A stretch of 64,000 bases of DNA from Verrucomicrobiales bacterium (lineage in GTDB: Bacteria > Verrucomicrobiota > Verrucomicrobiia > Verrucomicrobiales > DEV007), in assembly GCA_029213065.1 (NCBI GenBank), contig JARGPH010000004.1, forward strand, positions 82,507 through 146,506. Direction: 5' to 3'. The position numbers were made by a program, and so were the translations under genes. Shown here piece by piece: positions 51,044 to 60,187 of the stretch (its first letter is position 1; each line of letters opens with the position of its first letter). Under the pieces are notes generated by a model, which was given only the letters and a program-made list of their open reading frames with translations, made no database searches and was not told where the DNA came from.

Positions 51044-52120
51044 ATGACGGGGGACAAAAAGATTGCCTCGCTTTTTGCAGGGGCCTGTTTTGCAACGATT
51101 TGGAGCAGCCAGATCATGGCGCAGGACAGCCGTGTCGACCCGCCGAAAATTCCACCGGCACCCGCCACGCCGGTGCCGCAATCACCTCAATTGCCTCAAA
51201 ACCCGCCCGCTCAGCCCATCAGGGCGGTTCCGACGCCTGATTCACCGGCACCATCAACACCGGCTTCGGGTTTTACTCCCACTTCTCAGATGGGCCCCGT
51301 CCCCGAAGCGGCAGGCTTTGCCACCGAAGGAGGGCTTCCGGGGGACGCTCCCTACACTCCGCCGATGCCCACCGCTATTCCGGAGGGAATGACCTCTGCC
51401 ATTCCGGGGAATGTCCCCTCCGGAACGACCATTTCCCCGCAGATCGCCCGCTCACACGTCATGGAGGCGGTTCGCCCCGAACGTGTCAAAGTTTACCCCG
51501 ACGATCCGGAAAGCGCATGGTGGGAGATCAACCCCCACTACGCCTTCAATCGCGCGCAGCGGGAACAGAAACCGCTCATGCTGCTTTTCACCGGCATGTG
51601 GAACGCCCAGGCAATGAGCCTCTCTCAGGAGGTTTTCTCAACGAGGAGCTTCAATGAATACGTGAAGGAAAATCTCATCATCTGCTATCTGAGCTATGAG
51701 AAAAACTACACCGACACCCACATCGCCCTCCGCGCTATCAAAGAGAAGTTCAATGTGAGAGGCTACCCTAACATCATCATTTTCAACCCCAACGGGGAAG
51801 TCGAGCGGGGCATCCGGGGCTACCGATCAGGACGTCCCGTCGATTACTTCAATGAACTCAAGGCCATCACCGGCCCTGTCCTCGAATCCATCGAAGTGCA
51901 GAAAGCCGAGCGAAAAAGGGAGGGCTACCGGGATTGGTCAAACTACCTCGGCAAAGAGATTTTTGCCCGGTTTGTGCAGCAGGACAAAACCTACGTGCAG
52001 TTGAAAGATGTTTCAGGCACGAAATGGGCATTCAAGATCAACGATCTCGCTCCCCCTGATCAAAAGTTAGTGGAGTCTTTTCCTCCAGTGGCTAAGATCG
52101 TTCTTCCCACCGAAGAATAG
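51044..52120 (+). CDS. Exported thioredoxin-like protein without CxxC
   Basis: A 358-residue protein with a signal peptide (ASLFAGACFATIWSSQIMAQ), a Pro/Ala-rich low-complexity region of about 110 residues and a thioredoxin-fold domain beginning near residue 165: QREQKPLMLLFTGMWNAQAMSLSQEVFSTRSFNEYVKENLI. In related proteins this segment reads FTG.DWCGWCxKLxxEVF; here both cysteines are missing (WNAQA). The GNPNIIIFNPNGEVERGIRGY-like end (YPNIIIFNPNGE) keeps the fold's cis-Pro region. A redox role is thus unlikely; a chaperone or docking role is possible. Start chosen at ATG 51044, where the signal peptide begins. Confidence 0.7.
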   Translation: MTGDKKIASLFAGACFATIWSSQIMAQDSRVDPPKIPPAPATPVPQSPQLPQNPPAQPIRAVPTPDSPAPSTPASGFTPTSQMGPVPEAAGFATEGGLPGDAPYTPPMPTAIPEGMTSAIPGNVPSGTTISPQIARSHVMEAVRPERVKVYPDDPESAWWEINPHYAFNRAQREQKPLMLLFTGMWNAQAMSLSQEVFSTRSFNEYVKENLIICYLSYEKNYTDTHIALRAIKEKFNVRGYPNIIIFNPNGEVERGIRGYRSGRPVDYFNELKAITGPVLESIEVQKAERKREGYRDWSNYLGKEIFARFVQQDKTYVQLKDVSGTKWAFKINDLAPPDQKLVESFPPVAKIVLPTEE

Positions 52121-52150
52121 TTTACTCTTTTACCTCGTCTTCTTTAGAAA

Positions 52151-53704
52151 ATGATGCGTTTCATCTTCCAGCTCACCACCCTCGTCGGCATCCTCTGTGC
52201 CGCCGGCCTCTCCTATCTCGCGATGATTGATCAGGAGAGCCGCTACGATATTTTTGATCTCCTCCGCGGACGCACCCTCACCGCGGCGATCGGTGGAGGC
52301 ACCCCGGTCCTCGCTCAGAACGCGGCCGAAAAGCCACTGCTTCGCGCCGTCCCTCTTGATCTCAACGGCACTCAGGTCCTCGAAGAAGTGAACACCGCGC
52401 TTTCCGATCTCACTGATGCGGTCGTCCAATCGGTCGTCAGCATCGACACAACCACGAGCGTCAACGTTTCCCGGGTCGTTCCCGCTGATCGCTTCGGTAT
52501 TTTCGGCTATCGCCAGAACCAACAGTACGATGCCCCCGGGCTCGGCTCCGGCGTGATAGTCACTGAAGAAGGCCACATCATCACCAATCACCATGTCGTC
52601 GCAGGAGTGGATGCGATCAAGGTCACGACACACGACGGAAGCATCTACACCGCGGAATGGGTCGGAAGCGATCCCAATGTCGACGTCGCCGTGCTCCAGT
52701 TAAAAGCCCCCGAAGGCGGCGCTCTTCCAAAGTTCCGCCCTCTCGGATTCGCGGACTCCGACACGGTGCGCGTCGGCGAAATGGTGCTCGCGGTCGGCAA
52801 TCCCTTCGGTCTCAGTGAGTCAGTGACACGGGGCATCATCAGTGCGAAGCAGCGTCAGCTCAGTGACGGGACAAACGAGTATTTTCAAGTCGACGCCGTC
52901 ATCAACCCCGGCAATTCAGGAGGACCGCTCGTGAATGTGAAAGGCGAGATCATCGGCATCAACGTCGCCATTTTCACCGGCCAGCAGGATGTCCACGTCT
53001 GGCAGGGCATCGGGCTCGCGATCCCCTCAAACGAAGTCCGCGAGGTCTTCGAGGCGATTGCACTCGGAAAACCGCTCATCAGAGGCTACCTGGGAATTGA
53101 GGTCGACAACATTTCCCGAAACTACGCGATCGCACTCGGCCTCAGCAGCACTCAGGGAGCGCTCGTCACCAATGTGGTCAAAGGATCCCCCGCCGAAGAA
53201 GCAGGCCTCAAACCGGGTGATGCGATTCTGAAATTCAATCAGAAACCCGTCAAAACCGCCGAGGAAACCCTTTCACGCATTCGCTCGATGAAAGCAGGCG
53301 AGGTCGGCACGATCACCATCATCCGCAAAGGCGAAGCTCTCGAAACTTCGGTCAAGGCGATCTCAAAATCCGACACCAACACCCTGAAGCTTCGCTCCGA
53401 CATCTCGGCGACGGGCCAATCCATCGCCGCGGCACTGGGGATCACAGTAAACAATCTCACCCCCCAGCAACGCACCGCACTGGGTCTTACGAATGCAGAT
53501 CCCGCCGTTGTCATCACCGAGGTGAAATCGGACTCACAAGCCGCGAGCCGCCTGAGACCGGGAGACCTCATCCACCGCATCAACCAGGATCCGACAACGG
53601 ACGTGCAAACCCTTTACGACCTCCTCGGATCTCTCCCCCGGGACAAGGCAACCGTCATGGTTCTGAGCCGCGACGGAAAAGTCTTCAAAGCAATCCTGAA
53701 CTAG
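52151..53704 (+). CDS. DegP/HtrA-like periplasmic serine protease with two PDZ domains
   Basis: A 517-residue envelope protease. After an N-terminal hydrophobic segment (FQLTTLVGILCAAGLSYLAMI) the trypsin domain shows His in HIITNHHVVAGVD, Asp in DPNVDVAVLQLKA and Ser in VINPGNSGGPLVNV. PDZ1 (RGYLGIEVDNISRNYAIALGL, EEAGLKPGDAILKFNQKPV) and PDZ2 (GITVNNLTPQQRTALGLTNADPAVVITEV, ASRLRPGDLIHRINQDPT) follow. This is the standard stress-protease and chaperone of the periplasm. It starts 30 bases after the thioredoxin-like gene, so cotranscription is plausible. Confidence 0.93.
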   Translation: MMRFIFQLTTLVGILCAAGLSYLAMIDQESRYDIFDLLRGRTLTAAIGGGTPVLAQNAAEKPLLRAVPLDLNGTQVLEEVNTALSDLTDAVVQSVVSIDTTTSVNVSRVVPADRFGIFGYRQNQQYDAPGLGSGVIVTEEGHIITNHHVVAGVDAIKVTTHDGSIYTAEWVGSDPNVDVAVLQLKAPEGGALPKFRPLGFADSDTVRVGEMVLAVGNPFGLSESVTRGIISAKQRQLSDGTNEYFQVDAVINPGNSGGPLVNVKGEIIGINVAIFTGQQDVHVWQGIGLAIPSNEVREVFEAIALGKPLIRGYLGIEVDNISRNYAIALGLSSTQGALVTNVVKGSPAEEAGLKPGDAILKFNQKPVKTAEETLSRIRSMKAGEVGTITIIRKGEALETSVKAISKSDTNTLKLRSDISATGQSIAAALGITVNNLTPQQRTALGLTNADPAVVITEVKSDSQAASRLRPGDLIHRINQDPTTDVQTLYDLLGSLPRDKATVMVLSRDGKVFKAILN

Positions 53705-53740
53705 GGATTCGCGGCGCGATAGAATACGTCGCCGACCACG

Positions 53741-54703
53741 ATGAGATCGCTGACCTACAACGAGTTCTGTAGGGAGCGGGATTCCTTTCAGACCAGCGTC
53801 ACGAAAACGCCCGAAATCGCAGAATTCTGTTCGGGCCCTATCTGGCAGCAGGCAGCGCACGACTTTCTGCACAAGATCGGTGATGCGGCGAATCACTTCA
53901 TCGTAGAGGAAGACGGCCAATGGCTCACTTTCGTGGAACGGGATCAGCCCCGGGTTTTCTTCCCTCTCGAATCGGCGTGGATGTTCGGCTGCCCGCTCAT
54001 CGGCGATCCCGCCCGCGCCGTCGCCCTCCTCAGGGAAGTTCCGGGGAAAATCACTGCGGGCCCGATTGGCTTTTGCATCGGCGGCGTAAGGAAAGAGGGG
54101 CAGCTTCATCGCGAGCTCGAGGCAATCCGGCACGAAACGATGCAGTTTGAAATCTTTCCCACGACCGACTGCATGATCCTCGATCTCGGCGACGGATTCG
54201 AATCCTGGCTGCAACGACGATCAAAGAATTTTCGCAAAAGCCTCCGGCAAAGCAAAGGCCTCACCGGACTGGAGATCGACGATGCGAGCCGGCTCGAACC
54301 GGACGCCCTCATAGAGCGCATCATCCACCTGCAGCGCCAAACCTATAAATGGGCCGAGGGGACTGACATTTTCCAAATGAAGGAATACGCCAATTTCTAC
54401 GATTCCATCATCCGCCAACTGCATGCGACCGGGGAGCTGAGTGTGCTCTTCGCGACGGAGAACGGGGAGGACCTCGCCTACATCTTCGGAGGCATCACCG
54501 GTCAGGTTTACCGGGGATTTCAGATGAGCTATGTCGATTCAGCGAAAGATCGCGGGATCGGCAACGCCCTCCAGACCGAGAACATCAAACGCGCCGCCGC
54601 CAGCGGAGTGACTCGATATGACCTCGGGATGCATTCGCCCTACAAGGAGCGCTGGGCCGACCTTCGCGAAGAATACATCGCGATCTTCGCTGTCTTTGCT
54701 TAA
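53741..54703 (+). CDS. GNAT-fold acetyltransferase (BioF2/FemAB-like)
   Basis: A 320-residue protein with two GNAT-like halves, as in the Acetyltransf_6 group. FESWLQRRSKNFRKSLRQSKGLTGLEIDDASRL, HLQRQTYKWAEGTDIF, YDSIIRQLHATGELSVLFATENGEDLAYIFGGITGQVYRGFQMSYVDSAKDRGIGNALQTENIKRAAASGVTRYDLGMHSPYKERWA fit this group closely. Known members modify surface polysaccharides or peptidoglycan precursors, but the acyl acceptor here is unknown. It begins 36 bases after htrA. Confidence 0.75.
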   Translation: MRSLTYNEFCRERDSFQTSVTKTPEIAEFCSGPIWQQAAHDFLHKIGDAANHFIVEEDGQWLTFVERDQPRVFFPLESAWMFGCPLIGDPARAVALLREVPGKITAGPIGFCIGGVRKEGQLHRELEAIRHETMQFEIFPTTDCMILDLGDGFESWLQRRSKNFRKSLRQSKGLTGLEIDDASRLEPDALIERIIHLQRQTYKWAEGTDIFQMKEYANFYDSIIRQLHATGELSVLFATENGEDLAYIFGGITGQVYRGFQMSYVDSAKDRGIGNALQTENIKRAAASGVTRYDLGMHSPYKERWADLREEYIAIFAVFA

Positions 54704-54718
54704 ACCAATACCGCACGC

Positions 54719-55666
54719 TCACGGTTTGAGGTGTCGCTGCAAAAAATCATCGACCGCCTCGACGGTATGATCGAACCACTCCCGCATCACCCAAAACGGA
54801 TGCGGAGCCCCCGGCATGAGCACGAACTCGTTCGGAATCCCGTGATGATCCATCACCTTGCGGAATTTCGTGTAGCGAACTTCAGGACGGTCCAACTCGC
54901 CATCGATGAAGAGCATCGGCGGCGTTGCCGCGCCCACGTAAGTCAACGGTGAGGCCTCCTTGTAGAGCCTCCCATTCGACTCAGGCGTTTCGCCCTGCAT
55001 GAAATCGATGATCGCATTGCCCTCCGCCTTTCCCGCCGCGGCATTGAGCGTTTTCACCATCTGAGGATCCAGAAAATCCAACGGCCCGCACATCACAATC
55101 GCCGCCTGAACTTCAGAAGAGGCATCCTGATGTTCACCCTCCCCTTCGAACATGCCGCTTCCACTCGTCGCGGCGACAAATCCCGCGAGATGTCCACCCG
55201 CCGATCCACCCATACAGGCAATACGATTTGGATCGATCTGATACCGCTTCGCATGTTTCCGAGCCCAGCGGATCGCAGATTTAGCATCGTGAACCGCTGC
55301 CGGATAAGGCGCTTCACCGGAAAGGCGATACTCAGGAACAATACAAACATACCCGCGCTGCGCCATCGCCTGTGCCAGCGGCGCGAACAGGGCCGGCCTT
55401 CCATTTTGCCAGCCGCCACCAAAATACATCACGATAGCAGGGGAAAGCCCATCCTGCTTTTCAGGGCGATAGAGATCCAAACTGAGACGACGACGCTTCT
55501 TCTCATCGACATAATTAAAAATGATCGAGCCCTCAGGACGAACGCCCTCCGTCAAATCAGGCAACACCTTGCTGCGATCGATTGCTTTCTTTTCGACCTC
55601 CTGCCCCCGCGACAAACCAACCAGAGAGAGAAAAACCAAGCTGAAGAAAGTGAAGCGTCGAGTCAT
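54719..55666 (-). CDS. Secreted alpha/beta-hydrolase (esterase/lipase type)
   Basis: A 315-residue exported hydrolase with a signal peptide (FTFFSLVFLSLVGLSRGQ). The oxyanion region AIVMYFGGGWQNGRP, the nucleophile elbow CMGGSAGGHLAGF (GxSxG), an Asp in FIDGELDRPEVRY and a His in PGAPHPFWVMREWF complete a catalytic triad. DRSKVLPDL at the start and LSLDLYRPEKQDG suggest the xylan/carbohydrate esterase or BD-FAE group. Start ATG 55666 is chosen from the signal peptide; an earlier in-frame start adds 54 residues without one. Confidence 0.85.
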   Translation of the reverse strand: MTRRFTFFSLVFLSLVGLSRGQEVEKKAIDRSKVLPDLTEGVRPEGSIIFNYVDEKKRRRLSLDLYRPEKQDGLSPAIVMYFGGGWQNGRPALFAPLAQAMAQRGYVCIVPEYRLSGEAPYPAAVHDAKSAIRWARKHAKRYQIDPNRIACMGGSAGGHLAGFVAATSGSGMFEGEGEHQDASSEVQAAIVMCGPLDFLDPQMVKTLNAAAGKAEGNAIIDFMQGETPESNGRLYKEASPLTYVGAATPPMLFIDGELDRPEVRYTKFRKVMDHHGIPNEFVLMPGAPHPFWVMREWFDHTVEAVDDFLQRHLKP

Positions 55667-55754
55667 AAGTCCACTACTCAACTGGATCTCCAAGATGATA
55701 GCAATATTGAATTTACTAGAATTTACATACTTATTGGGCGATATTTCCTTTGAA

Positions 55755-56237
55755 ATGAATCCCCGTTTATCACTCCGTCTCGCCGCAATTCTCGCGCTCT
55801 CGACCCTGAGCACCAGCGGATGCCGCACCTTGAACGACGACTCCAGCGCTGAGGAAGGCCTCAGCCAGGCTGTCTTCGCGGCGATTGATTCCGACTCGGA
55901 CGGGAAATCTTCCGCTTCAGAAATGGCCGCCTACCAGCATCGCGAAGCCCTCGCCGAGTTCGATCTCAACGATGACAAACAAATCTCGGTCAAGGAATGG
56001 CGCGTCGCAAAACCCTCGGCCCCCGCCGACGCACCGCACTTCAAAGCCCTCGATCAGAATAACGATGGAGAGGTGACCGAAGAGGAGGCAGTGGCACTCA
56101 TTACCGCCAACGAAGATTTCATCGCCGCTTTCGCAGCCCTCGATGCGAACGGGGATACCTTTCTCACCTGGGAAGAATACGAAGCGGGCGACTCCAAAGC
56201 CCTCGTCGTTCCCCTATTCGGGGACGAGACGGAATAA
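55755..56237 (+). CDS. EF-hand lipoprotein with four calcium-binding loops
   Basis: A 160-residue lipoprotein: the signal ends STSGC (Cys about residue 22). Four EF-hand-like loops follow: DSDSDGKSSASE, DLNDDKQISVKE, DQNNDGEVTEEE and DANGDTFLTWEE, each with Asp/Asn at ligand positions 1, 3 and 5 and Glu at 12. It may sense or buffer calcium in the periplasm or on the outer membrane. It is divergent from the esterase gene, with 88 bases between starts. A repeat follows its stop. Confidence 0.8.
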   Translation: MNPRLSLRLAAILALSTLSTSGCRTLNDDSSAEEGLSQAVFAAIDSDSDGKSSASEMAAYQHREALAEFDLNDDKQISVKEWRVAKPSAPADAPHFKALDQNNDGEVTEEEAVALITANEDFIAAFAALDANGDTFLTWEEYEAGDSKALVVPLFGDETE

Positions 56238-56254
56238 ACCCCCGCTCTCCCCCT

Positions 56255-56374
56255 CTTTTTCTTTATCCTTATCCTTATCCTTATCCTTTTCCAACTGAGA
56301 GCCCTGCGGCGCAATGCGCAGTAGCTGCTCTGGCTCTGCGGGAGATTAAGATTAGGAAAAAGAAAAAGAAAAAA
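56255..56374. repeat. Pyrimidine/purine-armed intergenic repeat, copy 3
   Basis: Left arm: CTTTTTC then four TTATCC-type units (56255-56290). Centre: a hairpin of GAGCC/GGCTC type with GCGCAATGCGC. Right arm: GAGATTAAGATTAGGAAAAAGAAAAAGAAAAAA (56343-56374), the reverse complement of the tract at 18575 and similar to those at 29880 and 58829. It abuts the AACCCTGT repeat on its right. Confidence 0.65.
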
Positions 56375-56418
56375 CCAAGACACTGAGGTAGCGCACCACG
56401 TTTTGAGAAGTGGGCACG

Positions 56419-56465
56419 AAAAAACCCTGTTATTCAACAGGGTTCAGTCATTGACCTGACAGGGT
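56419..56465 (-). terminator. rpsT terminator within AACCCTGT hairpin repeat, copy 2
   Basis: Read on the minus strand, AACCCTGTT (56444-56436), loop GAAT and AACAGGGTT (56431-56423) form a nine-pair stem followed by a T-run (56422-56419). This is a good intrinsic terminator for rpsT, 58 bases after its stop. The 17-mer CCCTGTCAGGTCAATGA just before it matches the 18.5 kb copy in 16 of 17 positions. Confidence 0.8.
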
Positions 56466-56501
56466 CAGGTCGAAAATTTAACAGTAAAGCACCGGGCCGA
56501 A

Positions 56502-56768
56502 TCAGGCGGAAGCCTTGGCGATGCTTGCAGCAGCACGTGCTTTGTAACGATCGGCTCTCTTCTTGTGAAAAGCACCTTTCTTAGCGGCTTTGTCTGCTGC
56601 CGAAGCAAGCGCGACGTATGCCTCCTGCGCTGCGGCGTTATCACCCGCTTCAACTGCTGCAAAGATGCTCTTACGGGCTTCCTTGACGCGGTTTTTAAGC
56701 AGACGGTTACGCTGAGTTGCCGTCTTGGTTTGACGGACGCGTTTCAATGCTGATCTTGTATTGGCCAT
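56502..56768 (-). CDS. rpsT: 30S ribosomal protein S20
   Basis: An 88-residue basic protein with the S20 N-terminus MANTRSALKRVRQTKTATQRNRLLKNRVKEARK and the AADKAAKKGAFHKKRADRYKARAAA region that binds 16S rRNA. The length matches the family. It is a single-gene unit between an intrinsic terminator and a gene for an L,D-transpeptidase. Confidence 0.96.
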   Translation of the reverse strand: MANTRSALKRVRQTKTATQRNRLLKNRVKEARKSIFAAVEAGDNAAAQEAYVALASAADKAAKKGAFHKKRADRYKARAAASIAKASA

Positions 56769-56822
56769 GCTAAAAGGTGTTTCGCTCTATACGAGGGCGC
56801 GGAACATAATCGATTCCTTAAA

Positions 56823-57614
56823 TCAGTCAAGGCCTAACTCTGATGGTTCTGCCAGCTTGAGGTAACTTTCGTCATATCCGGCCTCCGCGAGAACGTCATA
56901 TCCGGTCGTAAACTCGCTCACCTGATTCCAAACCGGCATCGTAGCGGTTGGTCCGACACCGTTCATTGCAAGCGGCGCTTCGGGCTGTGAAGGAAGTGGA
57001 ACCGCACGAATCGCGGCGGCGGCTTCCTCGGCTTTTTTGGAATCACGCCAGAGCCCTTTCTGGACAACAAATACTTTCGATCCCTCTCCGACTTTCTTAT
57101 GTAAGTCGATGACGTCCCTGGACTTCATACGAACGCAACCATAACTGGCAGGCGTGCCGATGTCTTTCTCAGCCGCTGTTCCGTGGATATAGATGCAGCG
57201 GGAATAGGTGTTCTTGTTCTTCGGTTCGAGTCCGTTCAACCAGAGGATACGGGAGACGATCGGGTCGCGGCCGGGGGAGTCAGGCTTTACGACCTCACCG
57301 GTCCATTTGCGACTTTTAAAAACGGCTCCGGCAGGCTTGCCTTCGCCAATTTTTTCCGCCACTTCCATCTTACCGACCGGTGTCCGATAACTGCCTTTTT
57401 CATTCCCGAGGCCAAACTTCGAGGTGGAAACAGGATAAGTCTTTACCAATTCCCCTTTGTGATACAGCGCCATCTTCTGCTGAGGCACGGAAATCTCCAT
57501 CACGTTCAGGTCATCTCGCTTTGCGCTTGTCTGCACAGCGCAGCTGGTAGTGAAAAGTGAAATACCGGCTAGAAACGCGATTCCACTCAATTGAGTAACA
57601 TTTTTAAGCATCAT
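56823..57614 (-). CDS. L,D-transpeptidase (YkuD) lipoprotein
   Basis: A 263-residue peptidoglycan-crosslinking or lipoprotein-attaching enzyme. The signal has a lipobox (LFTTSC). The YkuD domain starts with VMEISVPQQKMALYHKGELVKTYPVST, includes YRTPVGKMEV and closes with the active-site YIHGTAAEKDIGTPASYGCVRMKSRDVIDL, giving the HGT...SxGCxR catalytic Cys. The last 90 residues have no known domain. ATG 57614 or 57611 both work. Confidence 0.9.
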   Translation of the reverse strand: MMLKNVTQLSGIAFLAGISLFTTSCAVQTSAKRDDLNVMEISVPQQKMALYHKGELVKTYPVSTSKFGLGNEKGSYRTPVGKMEVAEKIGEGKPAGAVFKSRKWTGEVVKPDSPGRDPIVSRILWLNGLEPKNKNTYSRCIYIHGTAAEKDIGTPASYGCVRMKSRDVIDLHKKVGEGSKVFVVQKGLWRDSKKAEEAAAAIRAVPLPSQPEAPLAMNGVGPTATMPVWNQVSEFTTGYDVLAEAGYDESYLKLAEPSELGLD

Positions 57615-57827
57615 GGGAGTTGGGTATATAACGATGGACTGGATTTTCTATTAGAAGACCCCGTTACGATTCCCGATGAAACTGTGAAATTCCGAATGTT
57701 GAGTGGCGGAATTGAGATTGCTCTCAGCTTTAATATCAACCCTTTTTAATTAAATACAAATTTCTAGCAATCTTTTTTGGAGGAATTACGTTTTCATCCG
57801 TCTCAACTACGAGCCACCCGAGCAACC

Positions 57828-58763
57828 ATGCCTCATTTTAAACACACCCTGCAGTCCTTCATTGCCCTTTCGCTCTGGATTGCCCCTCTCGCCGTTTCTG
57901 CTCAGGAAATTCCTGATGAACTGCTTGAAGACGAACATGTGCGGGAAGAATTCGGGATCAATAAATTCACGACCCCTTCGATTAAGAAGATTTTTGATGA
58001 CCTGAATCGGCTGCGCCCTCTTCCCTACGAAGAGCTGAAACGACAGACGCCCGGCAAAACGCCGACTGACCGCACCAAGGTCGCCCTGACTCTCGGCCTG
58101 CTTCTCGCTGACGGATTCTTTGCCGTCGAGGCGGAGCAATTTTACGATCTCGAGCCGGTCGGTCGCTCCCTTCTTGATCACGCGAAAGTTCTCGGCTCAG
58201 GAACCCGCGTCTCAAGCCATCTTAAAAGCATGCTGGAAAAAGGAGCTCTCAGCGACTGGGAGGAACTCAAGAACGAGCTCGCCCACACCCAGAAAGATGT
58301 CGAAAAAGAAATGGTGATGATCCGCGATGTCGACGCCGCGAATTTGATCAGCCTTGCCGGTTGGCTTCGCGCGTTCGAGATCGGTTGCGCCGCGTCACTT
58401 GATCCTTACGATCCTGAAAAGGCGGCGACGCTCGCGAGACCTGAAATCATCGAATACTTCATTTTGAATCTGGAGACTCTCGAACCGCGCATTCAGGGTA
58501 ACGAACTCGTCACGGAAATCAGCGCACAGCTCGAAGGGATCCAGAAACGGGTCACTATCCCGAAGCAGGAGATTCTCGGTGAACAGGAAGTGCGCGAACT
58601 TCACGGCATCGTCGAAGCGCTCGTCGACAAAGCCTACGGCAGCCAGCGCCTCATCAAGTCAAGCGGCCAGGACAAGAAGGAGGAAACCGCCGGCTCGACC
58701 ACTCCGGCCGTGCGCGAGCCAACTGCGACCGGTGGTGTTATTTCGGGCGAGGTCCCTGAGTAA
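57828..58763 (+). CDS. Exported helical protein of unknown function
   Basis: A 311-residue protein with a signal peptide (LQSFIALSLWIAPLAVSAQ). The mature protein is strongly helical: FGINKFTTPSIKKIFDDLNRLRPLPYEELKR, VALTLGLLLADGFFAVEAEQFYDLEPVGRSLLDHAKVLG, LEKGALSDWEELKNELAHTQKDVEKEMVMIRDVDAANLISLAGWLRAFEIGCAA. A Thr/Ala/Gly-rich tail ends the protein. No recognised family name. It diverges from the L,D-transpeptidase over an AT-rich gap of about 210 bases that probably holds both promoters. Confidence 0.6.
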   Translation: MPHFKHTLQSFIALSLWIAPLAVSAQEIPDELLEDEHVREEFGINKFTTPSIKKIFDDLNRLRPLPYEELKRQTPGKTPTDRTKVALTLGLLLADGFFAVEAEQFYDLEPVGRSLLDHAKVLGSGTRVSSHLKSMLEKGALSDWEELKNELAHTQKDVEKEMVMIRDVDAANLISLAGWLRAFEIGCAASLDPYDPEKAATLARPEIIEYFILNLETLEPRIQGNELVTEISAQLEGIQKRVTIPKQEILGEQEVRELHGIVEALVDKAYGSQRLIKSSGQDKKEETAGSTTPAVREPTATGGVISGEVPE

Positions 58764-58780
58764 GTCAGACAAGCCCTTTA

Positions 58781-58862
58781 CTTTCACTTTTCACCACAGA
58801 GCCCTCCCTCCGGACGGGCTCCGCGGGAGATTAAGAGAAAGATTATGAAAAAGAAAAAGAGG
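58781..58862. repeat. Pyrimidine/purine-armed intergenic repeat, copy 4
   Basis: A weak left arm (CTTTCACTTTTC), a GC hairpin (GAGCCC ... GGGCTC) and a clear right arm: GGGAGATTAAGAGAAAGATTATG followed by AAAAAGAAAAAG. GGCTCCGCGGGAGATTAAG is shared with the copy at 56 kb apart from small changes. Confidence 0.6.
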
Positions 58863-58884
58863 AGAGGCTGAGAAGCCTGTTCCT

Positions 58885-60099
58885 TTATGCCTCTTCCGCG
58901 AGGAGATACTTGGAAGCCTGCTCGACGTCCTTATCACCGCGCCCTGACAGATTCACAATAATGATCTGATCTTGGGACATCTTCGGGGCGATTTTTTTGA
59001 CGTAAGCAAGAGCATGAGAGCTCTCCAGAGCGGGAATAATCCCCTCGGTGTGAGCAAGCTCTTTAAAAGCATCGAGCGCCTCTTCATCGGTTGCGAAGTC
59101 GTATTCAACCCGACCGGAATCCTGAAGGAAGGCATGCTCAGGTCCCACCGCCGCGTAATCAAGACCCGCGGAGATCGAATGGGTCAGCTCGATTTGACCA
59201 TCCTCGTCAGCGAGCAACCAGGTCTTGGTGCCCTGAAGGACGCCGAGTTTTCCACCCTGGAATCGCGCCGCGTGTTCGCCATGACGGATCCCGTGACCGC
59301 CGGCTTCAACACCGACCATTTTAACGTCTGCGTCTTCAAGGAATGGATGAAACAAGCCTATCGCGTTGCTGCCACCGCCCACACAGGCGACGAGCAGATC
59401 GGGAAGGCGCTCCTCGTGAACCAGAATCTGTTTCCGCGCTTCCACGCCGATGACGCGATGAAAATCACGCACCATCATCGGATACGGATGCGGCCCGAGG
59501 GCGCTTCCGAGAATATAATGGGTCGTGCGCACATTGGTTACCCAGTCGCGGAGTGCTTCATTGACGGCTTCCTTCAATGTTTTTTGTCCTGCCTCTACGC
59601 CGCGAACTTCGGCTCCGAGGAGGCGCATCCGCACGACATTGAGGTGCTGACGCTCCATATCGATCGCGCCCATATAGACGACGCATTCGAGACCGAATCT
59701 GGCCGCCACTGTCGCGGTCGCAACTCCGTGCTGCCCCGCACCGGTCTCTGCGATGATGCGCTTTTTGCCCAGACGCTTCGCGAGCAATACCTGACCCAGC
59801 GCATTGTTGATCTTGTGGGCCCCGGTATGAAGTAAGTCTTCACGCTTGAGGTAAATTTTCGCGCCACCGAGCTTTTCAGTCCAGCGCTCGGCCGGATAAA
59901 GAGGCGTCTCGCGTCCGCAGAATTCGCGGAGAAGTCGATCGAGCTCGGCCTGAAATTCCGGGTCAGACTTGGCCGCTTCGTATTCAGCGGTGAGCTCCCC
60001 GAGAGCGGTGACGAGCGTTTCCGGGACAAAGCTGCCCCCGAAGGAACCGAAGTGTCCATTTTTATCCGGAAGAGCCGTGGAAGTCTTAGCCGTGGTCAT
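58885..60099 (-). CDS. trpB: Tryptophan synthase beta chain
   Basis: A 404-residue PLP enzyme joining indole and serine to tryptophan. [16 protein letters not shown] begins the family homology; [46 protein letters not shown] holds the PLP lysine; [16 protein letters not shown] binds the phosphate; [12 protein letters not shown] and NLSGRGDKD end it. No trpA lies next to it in the window. Downstream on the minus strand is a repeat; upstream is the SRP RNA. Confidence 0.96.
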   Translation of the reverse strand: MTTAKTSTALPDKNGHFGSFGGSFVPETLVTALGELTAEYEAAKSDPEFQAELDRLLREFCGRETPLYPAERWTEKLGGAKIYLKREDLLHTGAHKINNALGQVLLAKRLGKKRIIAETGAGQHGVATATVAARFGLECVVYMGAIDMERQHLNVVRMRLLGAEVRGVEAGQKTLKEAVNEALRDWVTNVRTTHYILGSALGPHPYPMMVRDFHRVIGVEARKQILVHEERLPDLLVACVGGGSNAIGLFHPFLEDADVKMVGVEAGGHGIRHGEHAARFQGGKLGVLQGTKTWLLADEDGQIELTHSISAGLDYAAVGPEHAFLQDSGRVEYDFATDEEALDAFKELAHTEGIIPALESSHALAYVKKIAPKMSQDQIIIVNLSGRGDKDVEQASKYLLAEEA

Positions 60100-60187
60100 G
60101 TTCGTGATTTTCTGAAGAAAGTTACGCTCGAAATAACGAGTTTGCTTTCATAGCTCGCTTTTTTTCAGTGCTGTGTATATTCGCTGC

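Noticed and set aside
58972..59835. 287-codon plus-strand frame
   Set aside because: Mirror of trpB.
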